The notes: generated by a model from the letters alone, not told the origin. 64,000 bases of DNA from JABDQA01 sp963759125 (GCA_963759125.1 CAVWXN010000002.1:186001-250000); one strand, 5' to 3'; shown: positions 27,950 through 38,388, counted from the stretch's first letter. Numbers and translations are program-made.

Positions 27950-29394
27950 TGATGTGCAGCATTTTGCCGAATTTTGCTTCAGGACGGTTATAGGGTGTGT
28001 CCGTTTAAGGCCCAGAACATGTCGCTCAATTCCCATGTAACCGCTGATGGCGGTGAAATGGGAAGAGCTCAGGTCGTACAGGCGCAGGCCGCAAAAATGG
28101 AGCCCGATTGGAGAATGAACCCTGTTCTGCTTAAGCCCAACAGCGATACGGGAAGCCAGATGATCGTAAACGGCAAGCCGGTACGGAATATGGATGTCCG
28201 TCAATACCATGCTTATAAAGATGAGGCCTGGAAAGCAGCAATGCAGTTTCGACGAACTCGCTGGGAATATGATGTATTGTCATGGAAGGGGCAGGGTCGC
28301 CCGGCGAGGTTAACCTGAAACTCCCATGACATCGTCAACATGAAAATGGCCCTATATGCCGAAGCTCCCGTTCTGCTTGTGGGCGACATCGATAGGGGCG
28401 GCGTCTATGCATCGTTTGCCGGTATCATGGATGTTCTCGAAGAATGGTAAATGGGAGTTTTGATTGCCGGATTTATCGTCAACAAATTCAGAGGTGATCA
28501 ATCACTGCTCGATGACGCGCACCGGTTCATCAGGGGATCATACTGGTTGAGATGTGTTCGGCGTTGTTCCGTATATCAGCGATATGTCCATACCACAGGA
28601 AGATTCGGTTTCGTTGCGTGAAGGATTTTACCGAGACCGTGGAACGGGTCTGGACCAGGTTGAAATTGTGGTGGTCGATATTCCACATATCTCTAATTTT
28701 ACCGATATCGATCCACTCTATTTCGAGCCTGATGTTAATATCAGATTCGATATTCTGATCCCCGTCCCTGATTGGAATGCCGGACTGCATTATTCTGCCT
28801 GGTTCAAAAAATGTGGTCGGGGGATCTGCGTTATCTGCTGGAAAGAAGGATTTCGATGCGACGATTGTCCTGAATGTCATAAAAATGGTACAGAGGGGGG
28901 TGGGGGTCTGCGGAGGTTACCAGATGCTCGGTAAACTGATCAGGGATCCGCATCAGATCGAAACCACGGACGGTGCAATTTCCGGTATAGGTCTGCTGGG
29001 AGTCGATACGGTAATGGCCCGCGAGAAAACATTGTCGAAAAGAGAGTGGGACGCATATCGAATCAGGGCGGAGAAATTATCGGCTATGAGATTCATCACG
29101 GTAAAACCGACGGCAGTCTGACTTCCTGTTCTGAAATTTGATTTATGGTGTGACCTGCGGCTGTAGAACGACCGTGGACCCACGGGTCCGTATGGGGCGC
29201 CTATCTGCACGGTATCTTCGATGAAGATTTGTTCAGACGCTGGTTTATCGACCGGCTGCGTACGGCAAAAAAACTTGAGACCGCTGGGCGAAGAAGGAGC
29301 TACCTACAATGTGGATAAAAGTCTTGATGAACTTGCCGATCTTGTCAGGTCAAGTGTCGCTATTGAAAAAATCTACTGGATTGATGAACCTTGG
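27889..29394 (+). pseudogene. cbiP: Adenosylcobyric acid synthase CbiP, several frameshifts
   Basis: CbiP amidates four side chains of cobyrinate diamide using glutamine. The N-terminal P-loop (IIFQGTSSNAGKS), FKAQNMSLNS, VLLKPNSDTGSQ, DIDRGGVYAS and FIVNKFRGD match the synthetase half. VILPGSKNVVGD and the glutaminase nucleophile region GVCGGYQMLG match the C-terminal half. Six or more shifts split it, and a TAA at 28448 sits where a sense codon is expected. GTG 27889 is the likely start. Confidence 0.7.
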
Positions 29395-30388
29395 CCTCTG
29401 AGATCACGCTCTATGTCCAGTTGACGGTTTTATTTTTGGCCGATTATGTTCTCGAGAAACGCAATGCTTCCTCGTCCGGTGAGATTTATCGGCTGGTGTT
29501 GTCGTCTTTGAAGCGATATGCCAGAGGATACCGTTCTTGGCTGTCTCTTAGAATCAGAGGGGTGCGTTGCCTTTTTCCTGGTCATGTTTATGACCATGGC
29601 TGTTCTTGCCCTGTTTTTCTTGGCCTGACGCAGATTGCAGCAGGGGCAGCTTTGTTAGGGGCCTTTTTGGTATGTTTTTTTTGTATTGCCGCCGGTGATC
29701 TGTAGCACACAGTAATAAAGTATATAATACCTGAATTTGGGTGATGTCACCGAAGCCCGCCAGGCGGTGAGTCTTGATGGTTGGCAGAGATACCGCTTTG
29801 CTCGATGACTCTGAAGTTGCCCGGGCCTGTGTCGAGTCGGTCAGCGAAAGTAGGTTGATGGCATTACCGCTCCTTTGTTCTGGGCCTTTATTTTTCCTTC
29901 GCCGGATTCGTGTTACCGTTCAATCCGCTTATCTCTGCAGCCTGTGGCTGTATGGCGTAAAGGCAGTGAATACGATGGATTCGATTATGGATAAAGAATG
30001 AACGGACCTCGATTCGGTTGGTTCGCCGCCCGGTGGATGATGTATGTAATATTATTCCAGCCCGGGCCAGCGGATTGTGCTTGATAGGAGCGGCCTATCT
30101 ACTGGGGTTTGACGGGAAAAGTGCACGAAGATATGGAAGGGACAGATTCAAAAGCAGCAGTCCCAATAGTGGTCATAGTGCAGGCCGCCGCAGCCGGAGC
30201 ACTTGGCGTAGAATTCGGCGTCCTGCTGTCTATTTCGGCGAACAGACCTTAAACCTTTTATCGGAAAAGGCATGAGGCGGGTACGTCCGGAAGATATCAA
30301 AAGGCCAACCGGCTGGTCATTGGCGGTTCGCTGATATTTTTTATCTGCTCCTGCCTGATACATCTGCTACTGGTAACGTTTTTCAATG
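29383..30388 (+). pseudogene. cbiB: Adenosylcobinamide-phosphate synthase CbiB, heavily frameshifted
   Basis: CbiB is the membrane protein that attaches aminopropanol (phosphate) to cobyric acid. Pieces include a hydrophobic start (LYVQLTVLFLADYVL), LGDVTEARQAV, MVGRDTALLDD, KAVNTMDSIM, DDVCNIIPAR and SSPNSGH with YFGE, all in the family order. Frames change about every 100-150 bases and some segments appear shortened, so this is the most damaged gene in the window. The end overlaps the cbiA start. Confidence 0.6.
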
Positions 30389-31763
30389 AAAAGACCGGCA
30401 TTTATTATCGGCGCGGCCAAAAGCGGAAGCGGAAAAACGACCCTCACGCTGGGGATGATGGCAGCCCTGGTTCATCGTCGATTAACCGTACAATGTTGAA
30501 GTGTGGTCCCGATTTCATCGACCCGACCCTGCACCGGGCGATCACCTCGAAAAACATCATACAATCTCGATCCGAGAATGATGGAGCTGAGCTATAGTCG
30601 CACCTACGAAGAGAAAGCCGTGATGCCGATGTGGTTTCGTAGAGGGAGTTATGGGCCTGTTTGATGGCGGTGATGCCAGTACGGCAGCCCTGGCTAAATT
30701 GTTGAATCTCCGGTAGTGCTGGTGTGATGCAGGGTCTGCAGCCGAGAGTGCAGCAGCGGTGGTATATGGCTTCCAGAGTTTCGATCGAGCTGACCATACG
30801 AAATGTGATTTTCAGGGGACATTGGTTCTCCTAAACATCGTCAGCTGATCGAGAAGCAGTAATTAACCATTGCTCCCTTGACTACGTAGGATTTTTCGGT
30901 CGTGACAGAAATTATCCATTCCTGAACGGCATTTGGGTTTGCATATGGGAAGTGAGGTCCGCTCGGCCAAGATGGCCTCAAACATCTGGTCACCGCTGTC
31001 GAGCAAGATCTGGATCTCGACGCCATGCCGCACTAAGTCCTGTCGGAAGCGTCGATTCCGGGGTGGAGAACTTCTCCATCACCAGTTCAGCTGGAGGTAA
31101 AAATAGAATATCGCCTCGGCCTGGCCCTGGATGAAGCTTTTTGTTTCTATTACCCCCAGAATATTGAGTTGTTTGAGCAGAGGGGTTTCGAGATCGTTCG
31201 CTTCAGTCCTCTTCATGACAGTATGCTGCCGGATGGTTTGGATATGCTTTACTTTGGCGGCGGTTACCCGGAAAGTTACGGTTCAGAGTTAAGCCGCAAT
31301 GGGCGATGCGCGAAGAAATTATGCAAGCCCATCACCATGATCTGCCAATTTATGCTGAATGCGGCGGGTTATGTATCTCTGTCGTACTCTGAAAGATATG
31401 GATGGCGGAGTACATCGGATGGTGCGTATCTTTCCTTTCGACACCGTCATGAACCGCAGATTGAGAAAACTGGGCTATCGGCAGGCAAAGCTGCTCAAAG
31501 ACTGTATCCTTGGAGCCAGAGGAACACTGGTCAAGGGCCACGAATTTCATTATTCGGATATTGAAATTGACGATAAAAAATCTGAAAAACTAAAGAAATA
31601 TGAACACCTCTATAGTCTTGATAATAATTCTCACGAAGGCTATAGTGTTGGCTCCGCGCTGGGCAGCTATGTCCATCTACACTTTGGCGACTCGGTCTCG
31701 GTAATCGACCACATCTATGAAAAACTTGCAGAAATCAACACTCGCTCAAATGAACAAGATTGA
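30386..31763 (+). pseudogene. cbiA: Cobyrinate a,c-diamide synthase CbiA, several frameshifts
   Basis: CbiA amidates the a and c side chains of cobyrinate. The start MKRPAFIIGAAKSGSGKTT has the P-loop; KCGPDFIDPTLH, EGVMGLFDGGDAS and GSPKHRQLIE follow in other frames. The glutaminase half includes YFGGGYPESYG and IYAECGGLC with the catalytic Cys. The last 300 bases (YRQAKLLKDCILGARG to 31763) are undamaged. A stretch of about nine bases seems to be missing near 30818. The stop overlaps the cbiC start by 14 bp. Confidence 0.7.
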
Positions 31764-32403
31764 GAACGTCGCACCCTCAGAGATAGAATCGCAGAGTTTT
31801 GCCATTATCGAGCGTGAATTTCATGACCAGACCGGCTTGACTGGTTCTGAGATAGATTCCGACCGGTTCCAGGTGATCAGAAGGGTAATCCATGCTACCG
31901 GAGATTTTGACTTCGCCGGCAGTCTACTATTTCAGGACCAGAGTATCGGGGCGGCCATCTCGTCGATAATTTCCGGCCAGGGATATCTACATCGATGTTT
32001 CAATGGGTGCTGCAGGCATTAGCAAATCGATTCTGGAAAAGTTCGGCGGTTCCGTCAGGTGCTTCATCAATGATGAGGATGTGGCGGAAAAAGCCAGGCA
32101 GAGGGAAAAACCAGAACCGAGACCGCCCTTGAAAAGCTTTCCGGTACCGATATCGGGATCATTGCGGTTGGTAACGCCCCGACTGCTCTGATTGCCGCCA
32201 TGGCACTGATCGAGGCTGGCAAAATTGCTCCCGCACTTGTAGTCGGTGTACCGGTGGGGTTTGTCAATGCCATGGAATCGAAAGAGATCCTGGCCGCCCA
32301 AGAATATCCTTTCATCACTAATCAAGGGCGCAAAGGGGGCACTCCGGTTGCTGTCGCCATCGTCAATGCCCTGCTCAGGCTGGGCACTTCATGCCTCAGG
32401 TAA
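31750..32403 (+). pseudogene. cbiC: Cobalt-precorrin-8 methylmutase CbiC, two or three frameshifts
   Basis: CbiC moves the C11 methyl group to C12 to give cobyrinate. The start (MNKIENVAPSEIESQSFAII) and the catalytic region with the invariant His (RRVIHATGDFDFA) are in one frame. MGAAGISK, the GNAPTALIAA segment and GVPVGFVNAMESK follow in others, with shifts near 31980 and 32110. Repaired length would be about 215 residues, the normal size. It is the last gene of the cobalamin cluster. Confidence 0.75.
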
Positions 32404-32439
32404 GGTGATTCGTCTCGCAGCCTTCGTCGAGTCTCGAGC

Positions 32440-32468
32440 TTGACAAACCGCGGCTGCGGTGCTACAGG
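32440..32468 (+). promoter_or_regulatory. Putative sigma-70 promoter of ndk
   Basis: TTGACA (32440-32445) and TACAGG (32463-32468) have a 17-bp spacer and lie 46 bp before the ndk start, marking the end of the cobalamin transcript. Confidence 0.55.
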
Positions 32469-32513
32469 TTTGCTCCCAATTTCACCCTGTAATCAATTCT
32501 AAAGAGGATATCG

Positions 32514-32926
32514 ATGGAAAAAACATTTGCGATCATTAAACCTGATGCTTTCGCAGCAGGCAACGCCGGAAAGATCCTTGTCCGAATCTATGAAGAGGGT
32601 TTCAAGGTTAATGGTCTGAAAAAACTTTATTTGAGTAAAAAGGAAGCCGAAGGGTTCTCTATGTCCACCGGGAGCGGCCATTTTTTGATGAGCTCACCGA
32701 TTTTATGAGCAGCGGTCCCTGCATCGTTATGGTGTTGGAAGCTGAAGAGGCGATCAAGAAATGGAGAGACCTCATGGGCGCCACTGATCCAGCCGAAGCT
32801 GCAGAGGGAACGTTAAGAAAAGAATTCGGAACCTTTGTCGGCGAAAATGCCACCCATGGATCCGATGCTCCAGAAACTGCGGCATTCGAGATATCATATT
32901 TCTTTTCCGGCCTGGAGTTGCTCTAA
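32514..32926 (+). CDS. ndk: Nucleoside diphosphate kinase (one frameshift)
   Basis: Ndk balances nucleoside triphosphate pools. The N-terminus MEKTFAIIKPDAF and the active-site segment NATHGSDA with the phosphorylated His are clear. One missing base near 32658-32662 splits the gene: the first frame ends after EAEGF, and SVHRERPFFDELTDFM continues in another frame to TAA 32924. The start has AGAGGAT about 6 bases upstream. Repaired length, about 138 residues, is normal. Confidence 0.85.
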
Positions 32927-33150
32927 AGATTCAGTTCGCGACACCCATCTCGCTCCCATCATGTTCTGCGCAGATCATGGTGGGGGCAGCTTTAACAAAG
33001 CAGGCGAACCTGTTTCCGCAGATCGAGTCATTGTCCAGCAGGCCTTATCGACTGTTGATAAAGACAGCTTGGAAATGTGCTTTATAAAGATATTCAATTC
33101 GTTCAGGCAGTAATTACTTCTATTTATCGCAACCACTGGCGGTAGGAGCC

Positions 33151-33448
33151 ATGGCAAAAATTGCACTTATTCCAGAGGGAACAGCGGAAAAATCAGAATT
33201 TATCAATAACCTGGGTTTACCCGTCAACTACATGGAAGATTTTTCCGTCCTTGGCATAGTTGTTGACCGCTATCAGGATTCTGTTGCTGTTCTGAAGAAA
33301 TCGGGATTCATCATCGAGAGCCTCAAGCCGGGGGCAATAATCGGCTGCGCAGATCCTTCCGGGATCGCCACAGATGCTCGCTCTCTTAAGCACCCAGAGT
33401 ATCCGCTGCAATTATCAGGATATCGCCGATTCGTTCTACCAAGCTTGA
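33151..33448 (+). CDS. Small conserved-looking protein of unknown function (frameshifted)
   Basis: I do not recognise the family. The protein starts MAKIALIPEGTAEKSEF with GTAGGAGCC upstream of the ATG. The first 75 residues are open; then the frame must shift near 33375 to reach the natural-looking end IRCNYQDIADSFYQA at TGA 33446, just before a strong terminator. The predicted size is about 98 residues, without membrane segments or cysteine pairs. It converges with xseA. Confidence 0.5.
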
Positions 33449-33455
33449 TAATTGT

Positions 33456-33493
33456 GAACTGCCGTCAGGTGACGGCCTGTTCAGGTTTTTTTT
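33456..33493 (+). terminator. Rho-independent terminator between convergent genes
   Basis: An inner stem GCCGTC/GACGGC and outer GAAC/GTTC pairs (33456-33482) are followed by eight T residues (33486-33493). It ends the gene at 33151 and overlaps the xseA stop. Confidence 0.8.
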
Positions 33494-34833
33494 CGCACCA
33501 CCCGGCAGTCCATTGAACCCTGATGCAGCCGGATTTCCACTTCTTCCTCTTCGATCACCTGACTGGTGCTGGTAACGATTTCTTTTGACTTGCCAGCTGG
33601 CCCAGCCCCTCTGGAAACGATGCCATACCCTCGGGCCAGTGTTTTCAGCGGGCTAAGAGTGTCTAGTACGGCAGCGTTTTGTTCAAGTCTGTTCTGACGT
33701 GACTCGGATCATTTGATTCGTTCTGTCGATCAATCTTTGACCAAGGTATGCTAGTCTGTCATGATGACGATTATGGAATTTTCGGGCGATAGTCGAAGCA
33801 GAAGTGAAAATCATTTCTGAGAACGGTTAGCTTTCATCTCTACCGACAGCGCCATTGAAGCGTGAAGCCTGGAGAAAAGATGGTCAACGGTGAGAGTATG
33901 GTGGCTGAAAGCCTTGTCAAAGGTCGACAGAGTTTCAGTCGCCCTGTTGAGGCGAGTGGTGTAATTATCAAGAAGATAACCCATTGATCTGAGCAGACGG
34001 GAGGAAAAATATTCAAGTTTTTCCTTATAACCGGCTGGATCCGAGGTGATCAGTTCGGCGGCAGCAGTCGGGGTCGCACACCTGTAGTCGGCGCAGAAGT
34101 CGGCAATAGTAAAATCGGTCTCGTGGCCAATCCCTGTAACAACAGGTATTTCAGCCTTAAATATGGCCCTGGCCACGGTTTCTTCATTATATGACCAGAG
34201 ATCCTCGATCGATCCACCTCCCCTGCATAAACGATTACGTCGGGGCTGAAGCGTATGGGCTGTCTCAATAGCTCGACAGATTTCTCGGCGGAGTCCTTCC
34301 CCTGGACCCGGACAGGCAGGATCTGAATGAGAAGGTCGGAGCGGCGCCCGTGGCATATGGAGATAAAATCATGCACGGCGGCCCCGGTCGGGGAGGTAAT
34401 CAGGATGGCCTTGTCAATGGTTTCCGGTAATTTCAGCTTGTGTTCCTGGTCGAACAGTCCGTCGCTTCTGAGCTTCTGTTTTAGCTGTTCAAAAAGAATC
34501 CGAAGTTGACCGGTACCATCGAAATCTCATAGTGTCGACGATGAGTTGGTATTGACCGCGGGGCTCGTAGACACTGATGCGGCCATCGCAGATAACCTGC
34601 TGTCCCTCTTCGAGCTCACTGGCAAGCCAGCGTCTCTGGTTTTTAAAGAGTACAGAAGCTAACTGGGACTGGCTATCGTTAAGAATGAAATAAGTGTGAC
34701 CTGAAAATGGCTGTCTGATAGTAGAAATTTCACCACGAACCCGAACAAAACGTAACTCTTTATCGAGAAGTTGACGAATCTCGGAATTGATTTGTGATAC
34801 GGACTTGACCTGTTGTAGCAATCCTTCGTTCAT
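33481..34833 (-). pseudogene. xseA: Exodeoxyribonuclease VII large subunit, several frameshifts
   Basis: XseA with XseB degrades single-stranded DNA. The N-terminal OB-fold part (VSQINSEIRQLLDKEL, SGHTYFILND, GRISVYEPRGQYQL), the catalytic part (ITSPTGAAVHDF, RGGGSIEDLWSYNEE, GIGHETDFTIADF, RCATPTAAAE) and the C-terminal SPLKTLARGYGIV motif are all present on the minus strand in changing frames. Shifts lie near 34490-34540, 34200-34300 and 33700-33850. I place the start at ATG 34833; GTG 34875 in the same frame is an alternative. Confidence 0.72.
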
Positions 34834-34953
34834 CTTCTCCACATTAATGTCAGAGCATGGTTTACGGATGGACACCTCAGCGCATTTGTACTATATATGA
34901 CTCGCTGAATTCTAAAACAATAAAAATGTAGGTGAACATCTAGGAGAACTCTG

Positions 34954-35643
34954 ATGGCCAACGAAGATATCTTCGATAAAGAGTACGTCGACGAGCGGGA
35001 TAAGAACACTCTTGAAGGATTGCTGGAGCAGCTCAATCTGCCGCCGGCAATAATTAAATTTGTCAAAGAGCACAAAAAACTTGTTCAGGCTGGTATCGCT
35101 GGTCTGATAATTCTTGTGGTGGGCTGGTCGCTCTACAGCTCCTACAGGGATGGCAAAATTGAGAAAAGCTCTGAGGCGTTATTTTCAGCACAGGAATTAA
35201 ACGGCCAGCAGATACTGGATAAGCTCGCTGAGGTAGAAAAGGAATTCAAGGGTACGGACGCGGCTCTCTGGGCTTCTATCAATACTGCCCAGGAATATAT
35301 GAAAGACTCAAAAATGATCGAAGCACAGCAGAAGTTCAAGGAGGTAAGGGACGAGCTCAGCGCATCATCCCCACTCTGGCCGCTGGTTTCTGTAGGTATC
35401 GCCCAGTCGGCTGAGGCTGCCCAGAATTTCGAAGAAGCAGCTGCTGAGTATACCAAACTGATGGGGCTGGAAGGCTATCAGGACATTGGTTATCTAGGGA
35501 CGGCCCGCATCCAGGAATTACAGGGTAATAAGGAGAAAGCGCTGGAACTTTATGAGAACTATCTGGCCACGCTGGACCCATCTGCCACGCTGCAGCGGGC
35601 AATGGTGGAAGAGAAAATCGCTAGAATCAAAGCGGCAAAGTGA
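34954..35643 (+). CDS. Membrane-anchored TPR-like protein (YfgM-type)
   Basis: The 229-residue protein has an N-terminal cytoplasmic segment, one membrane helix (about 47-65, AGIAGLIILVVGWSLY) and a helical TPR-like domain (about 75-225) with alanine-rich repeats. The layout matches YfgM-type TPR_21 proteins, which associate with the Sec translocon or periplasmic chaperones in E. coli; that role is only inferred. A TAGGAGAA ribosome binding site precedes the ATG. Its stop overlaps the GTG start of panC, and it is undamaged between two frameshifted genes. Confidence 0.75.
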   Translation: MANEDIFDKEYVDERDKNTLEGLLEQLNLPPAIIKFVKEHKKLVQAGIAGLIILVVGWSLYSSYRDGKIEKSSEALFSAQELNGQQILDKLAEVEKEFKGTDAALWASINTAQEYMKDSKMIEAQQKFKEVRDELSASSPLWPLVSVGIAQSAEAAQNFEEAAAEYTKLMGLEGYQDIGYLGTARIQELQGNKEKALELYENYLATLDPSATLQRAMVEEKIARIKAAK

Positions 35644-36495
35644 TTATCACCAGATCAATCGAAGAAATTCGTGAGGTTGTTGCCAACTGGCGGCAAGAAG
35701 GTTCTGACATAGGTCTGGTGCCGACCATGGGATTTTTCCATGACGGCCATCTGGAACTGATGAAAACCTCAGGCCCGCAGAGCAGATGAAGACGGTCGTT
35801 TCCCTGTTTGTCAACCCCACCCAGTTTGGACCGGGGGAAGATCTCGATGTATATCCCAGGGATTTTGATGGTGATTATACCAAGGCTCTTCAGGTCGGTG
35901 TCGATGTAATGTTCTGCCCCGGGCCTCAGGAGATATATCAGGCGGGCCACAAGACAGAGGTTTCTGTTACCGGTCTAGCTGCCGGATTATGCGGTATTGA
36001 CCGACCAGGCCATTTCACCGGGGTTGCCACGGTGGTTGCCAAACTTTTCAACATCGTTCTTCCGGACTATGCATTTTTCGGCGAGAAAGACTTTCAGCAG
36101 TTGAGGATCATTCAACAACTCACCCAGGATCTCGATTTCGCTATTTCGATAGTCGGTGTTCCCATTGTCAGAGAAGACGACGGATTGGCGATGAGCTCAC
36201 GAAATGCCTACCTGAGCGAATCAGAGCGGCAGGAAGCCCTGGTGCTTATGAGGCTCTGCAGTTGATCAGGCAGCGAGTGCTTGACAGCGAGGGTACAATC
36301 GATGCCGATGATCTTAATCAAGATGGCTTCGGCCCTGATTGAGAAGAGCAAATCTTGCTCTCTCGAGTATCTATCGATTGTTGATGAACTCAGTCTTCAG
36401 GGGCTCTCCGAGGTGCAGGGACGCTGCCGTGCACTGGGAGCCATCGGGTAAATCAGCGGATAAGACTTATCGACAACATGCCACTTTACAGGTAG
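35640..36495 (+). pseudogene. panC: Pantothenate synthetase, several frameshifts
   Basis: PanC joins pantoate and beta-alanine. The N-terminal VPTMGFFHDGHLELM, SLFVNPTQFGPGEDL, HFTGVATVVAKLFNIV, FFGEKDFQQL and the KMSKS-like MSSRNAYLS are all present. The frame shifts near 35770, 35785 and 36250, with smaller ones near 36320 and 36450, to end LIDNMPLYR at TAG 36493. The GTG at 35640 overlaps the preceding stop. Repaired length is about 284 residues, normal for the family. Confidence 0.75.
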
Positions 36496-36568
36496 AATTA
36501 CCGATATATATCATTGATGTTTATAGGCAGTTTTGTGAGACAGGGGACTATGATTTGGAGGAAGGGGT

Positions 36569-37773
36569 ATGCCTGGTTTTGAAATATTTGGTGCTGAAGA
36601 GAAACAGCAAATTCTCGAGGTTCTCGATACCGGCGTTTTATTTCGTTACGAATTTGGTGAGCAGCGCAGAGGGATATACAAAGTAAAGGAATTCGAAGAA
36701 AAATTTGCCGCCTACACTGGAGCCGGCTACGCCCAGGCGGTGAGTTCTGGCACCGCAGCTTTGAAAGTCGCCCTGAAGGCTATGGGCGTTGGACCGGGAG
36801 ATGAGGTTCTCACCCAGGGTTTTACCTTTGTCGCAACCTGGGAAGCCATCTTAGAGGTCGGAGCAATTCCGGTATTCAGCGAAATCGATGCGACACTGAA
36901 TATGGATCCGGCCGACCTGAAGAACAAAATAAACAACAAAACGGCCTGTATCCTGCCGGTCCACATGCTGGGCGCGGCTGCTCGAATTGAGGAAATCAAA
37001 GAAATTGCCGACCAGGCCGGTATTCCCGTACTCGAGGATACTGCTCAGGCAGCCGGCGGCCATGATCAACGGGAAGTATTTAGGTACGTTTGGAAAATGC
37101 GGCACCTTCTCTTTTGATTCGGTAAAAACGATGACGACAGGAGAGGGGGGAATGATTCATTACCGATGATCCGAAACTTCATGCAGAGATGTCTGAATAT
37201 CACGATCACGGCCATGATCATGCGGTCAATCCTGGCGGGAGAGGTGGGGAAGGTCGTTCGTTCATCGGATTTAATTATCGGATGATGGAACTGCAGGGTG
37301 CCATCGGTATTGCTCAATTGGCAAAACTCGATTCAATGATTGCAGCTCAGAAGAAAAACAAGCACAGACTGAAAGAGTCTCTTAACCTGATTCCGGGGAT
37401 CAGATTCAGAGAATTGATGGATCCGACGGGAGACAGTGCCACATTTCTGTCATTCACTCTAGCTGATTCCGACCATCGAAAAAGAGTAGGCAGGGTTCTG
37501 CAGGAGAACGGGGCGGCGGCAATTTGCTGGGCAGAGAACAGTTGGCATTTCTATCCGAAATGGGAACATCTGCTCGCTGGCTCGACCCAGACCAGAAGCG
37601 GCTGGCCGTTCACCGAACCTGGAGGAAAAAGAAGAGTTGTTTACGATCCCATGGCTTTACCGGCTTCAGCCGAACTGCTTGACCGAACACTCGTGTATCC
37701 GATTTCAATCAGAATGTCGGAAACAAAATTGCAGGATATGGAGGAGGCAATAAGGAAGGCCGCGGAAGCTTAA
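36569..37773 (+). CDS. KdnA-like DegT/DnrJ sugar aminotransferase (two frameshifts)
   Basis: The start MPGFEIFGAEEKQQI, the VLFRYEF, GIYKVKEFEEKF and SSGTAALKVAL segments, the PLP-lysine motif SFDSVKTMTTGEGGM and the HDHGHDH stretch resemble KdnA, which aminates the C8 position of Kdo in Shewanella. The substrate is inferred; the fold class is firm. Shifts lie near 37065 and 37157. A GGAGGAAGGGG ribosome binding site precedes the ATG. The partner dehydrogenase KdnB is not in the window. Confidence 0.72.
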
Positions 37774-37799
37774 ACTTCAGATCAACTGCGTTGGTATCG

Positions 37800-37833
37800 G
37801 GAGGGCATCAGAAGGTGATGCTCTCCTTTTTTT
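37800..37833 (+). terminator. Rho-independent terminator after the KdnA-like gene
   Basis: An 11-bp stem (37800-37810 with 37816-37826, one G-U pair) and 5-base loop are followed by seven T residues. It overlaps the end of the convergent hydrolase gene by two bases. Confidence 0.85.
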
Positions 37834-38197
37834 ATTGTTTGTAGAACTTATGAGAGCCGTACTGGGCTACATAGGTAAACCCTGATGCCCATTTGGGGGT
37901 GATGGTTTCAAGATGGTAGTGAGTTGCGCCATCGGTGAAATCGGGGGTTTGCAGAGCCAGGTACACGGAGTGCAAGCACTTGAGAAATGCATCTGGGTCA
38001 TCCGGCACATAAGAATCTTTCTGGAAGGTCCAACTGAACTGATATGGTTGCCTGATAATTTCTTTCAGAGGCAACTGCTTTTCCGATGCCCTGTTCAGTG
38101 TAACATGGGCAACCGCCACCTGGCCAATCTGCGGTTCAGATCTGGCCTCATGGTAAACGTTCAGTGTTAGCCAGAGTAACCCTTCAAGTAAGGTCAT
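37832..38197 (-). CDS. SleB-type cell wall hydrolase, short and without signal peptide
   Basis: The 121-residue protein is a complete Hydrolase_2/SleB catalytic domain: the acidic residue in VYHEARSEPQIGQVAVAHV, the NRA segment, and the C-terminal GATHYH...GSHKFY signature. There is no signal peptide or binding domain, unlike secreted SleB or CwlJ partners, so it is either cytoplasmic or released by other means, as with phage lysins. No phage genes are near. A GGAAAGGAAA ribosome binding site lies upstream on the minus strand. Confidence 0.82.
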   Translation of the reverse strand: MTLLEGLLWLTLNVYHEARSEPQIGQVAVAHVTLNRASEKQLPLKEIIRQPYQFSWTFQKDSYVPDDPDAFLKCLHSVYLALQTPDFTDGATHYHLETITPKWASGFTYVAQYGSHKFYKQ

Positions 38198-38360
38198 GTA
38201 TATTTCCTTTCCTTTTGCTGGCTAAAGGAAAGTCCTCGTGTGCATCTTTGGCGACAGGGTGACTATCCTCGATCGCCGTCATGATTAATTGTCCAACGTG
38301 CTGAAATAAAAGAGATAACTCAGTGATCAGCTAGGGGACTTCACCATCTAGTTAGGTCAA

Positions 38361-38388
38361 ATTATAAAGGTGTTCTTTGGTTAGTCAA
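38361..38388 (-). promoter_or_regulatory. Putative sigma-70 promoter of the SleB-type gene
   Basis: On the minus strand TTGACT (38383-38388) and TATAAT (38361-38366) are 16 bp apart. The implied leader is about 155 nt. Confidence 0.45.

Larger units (their letters stand above)
19739..37160. other. Tract with dense single-base indels across many genes
   Basis: Between these points tsaE, ycaO, cbiG, cobC, cobT, cobS, cobD, cbiP, cbiB, cbiA, cbiC, ndk, xseA, panC and a KdnA-like aminotransferase all change frame, while cobJ, cobU and the TPR-like gene at 34954 stay open. Many shifts sit at short homopolymers (A-run at 19740, G-run at 22754-22759, A-run near 30545). Protein similarity continues on both sides of each break. 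Density is highest at about 25.1-31.1 kb. Confidence 0.75.

Noticed and set aside
22052..32403. Decayed, non-functional cobalamin cluster
   Set aside because: Not chosen as the main reading because catalytic motifs are intact and nearly all defects are single-base indels; only one apparent in-frame stop (TAA 28448) is not simply an indel. It remains an open alternative.
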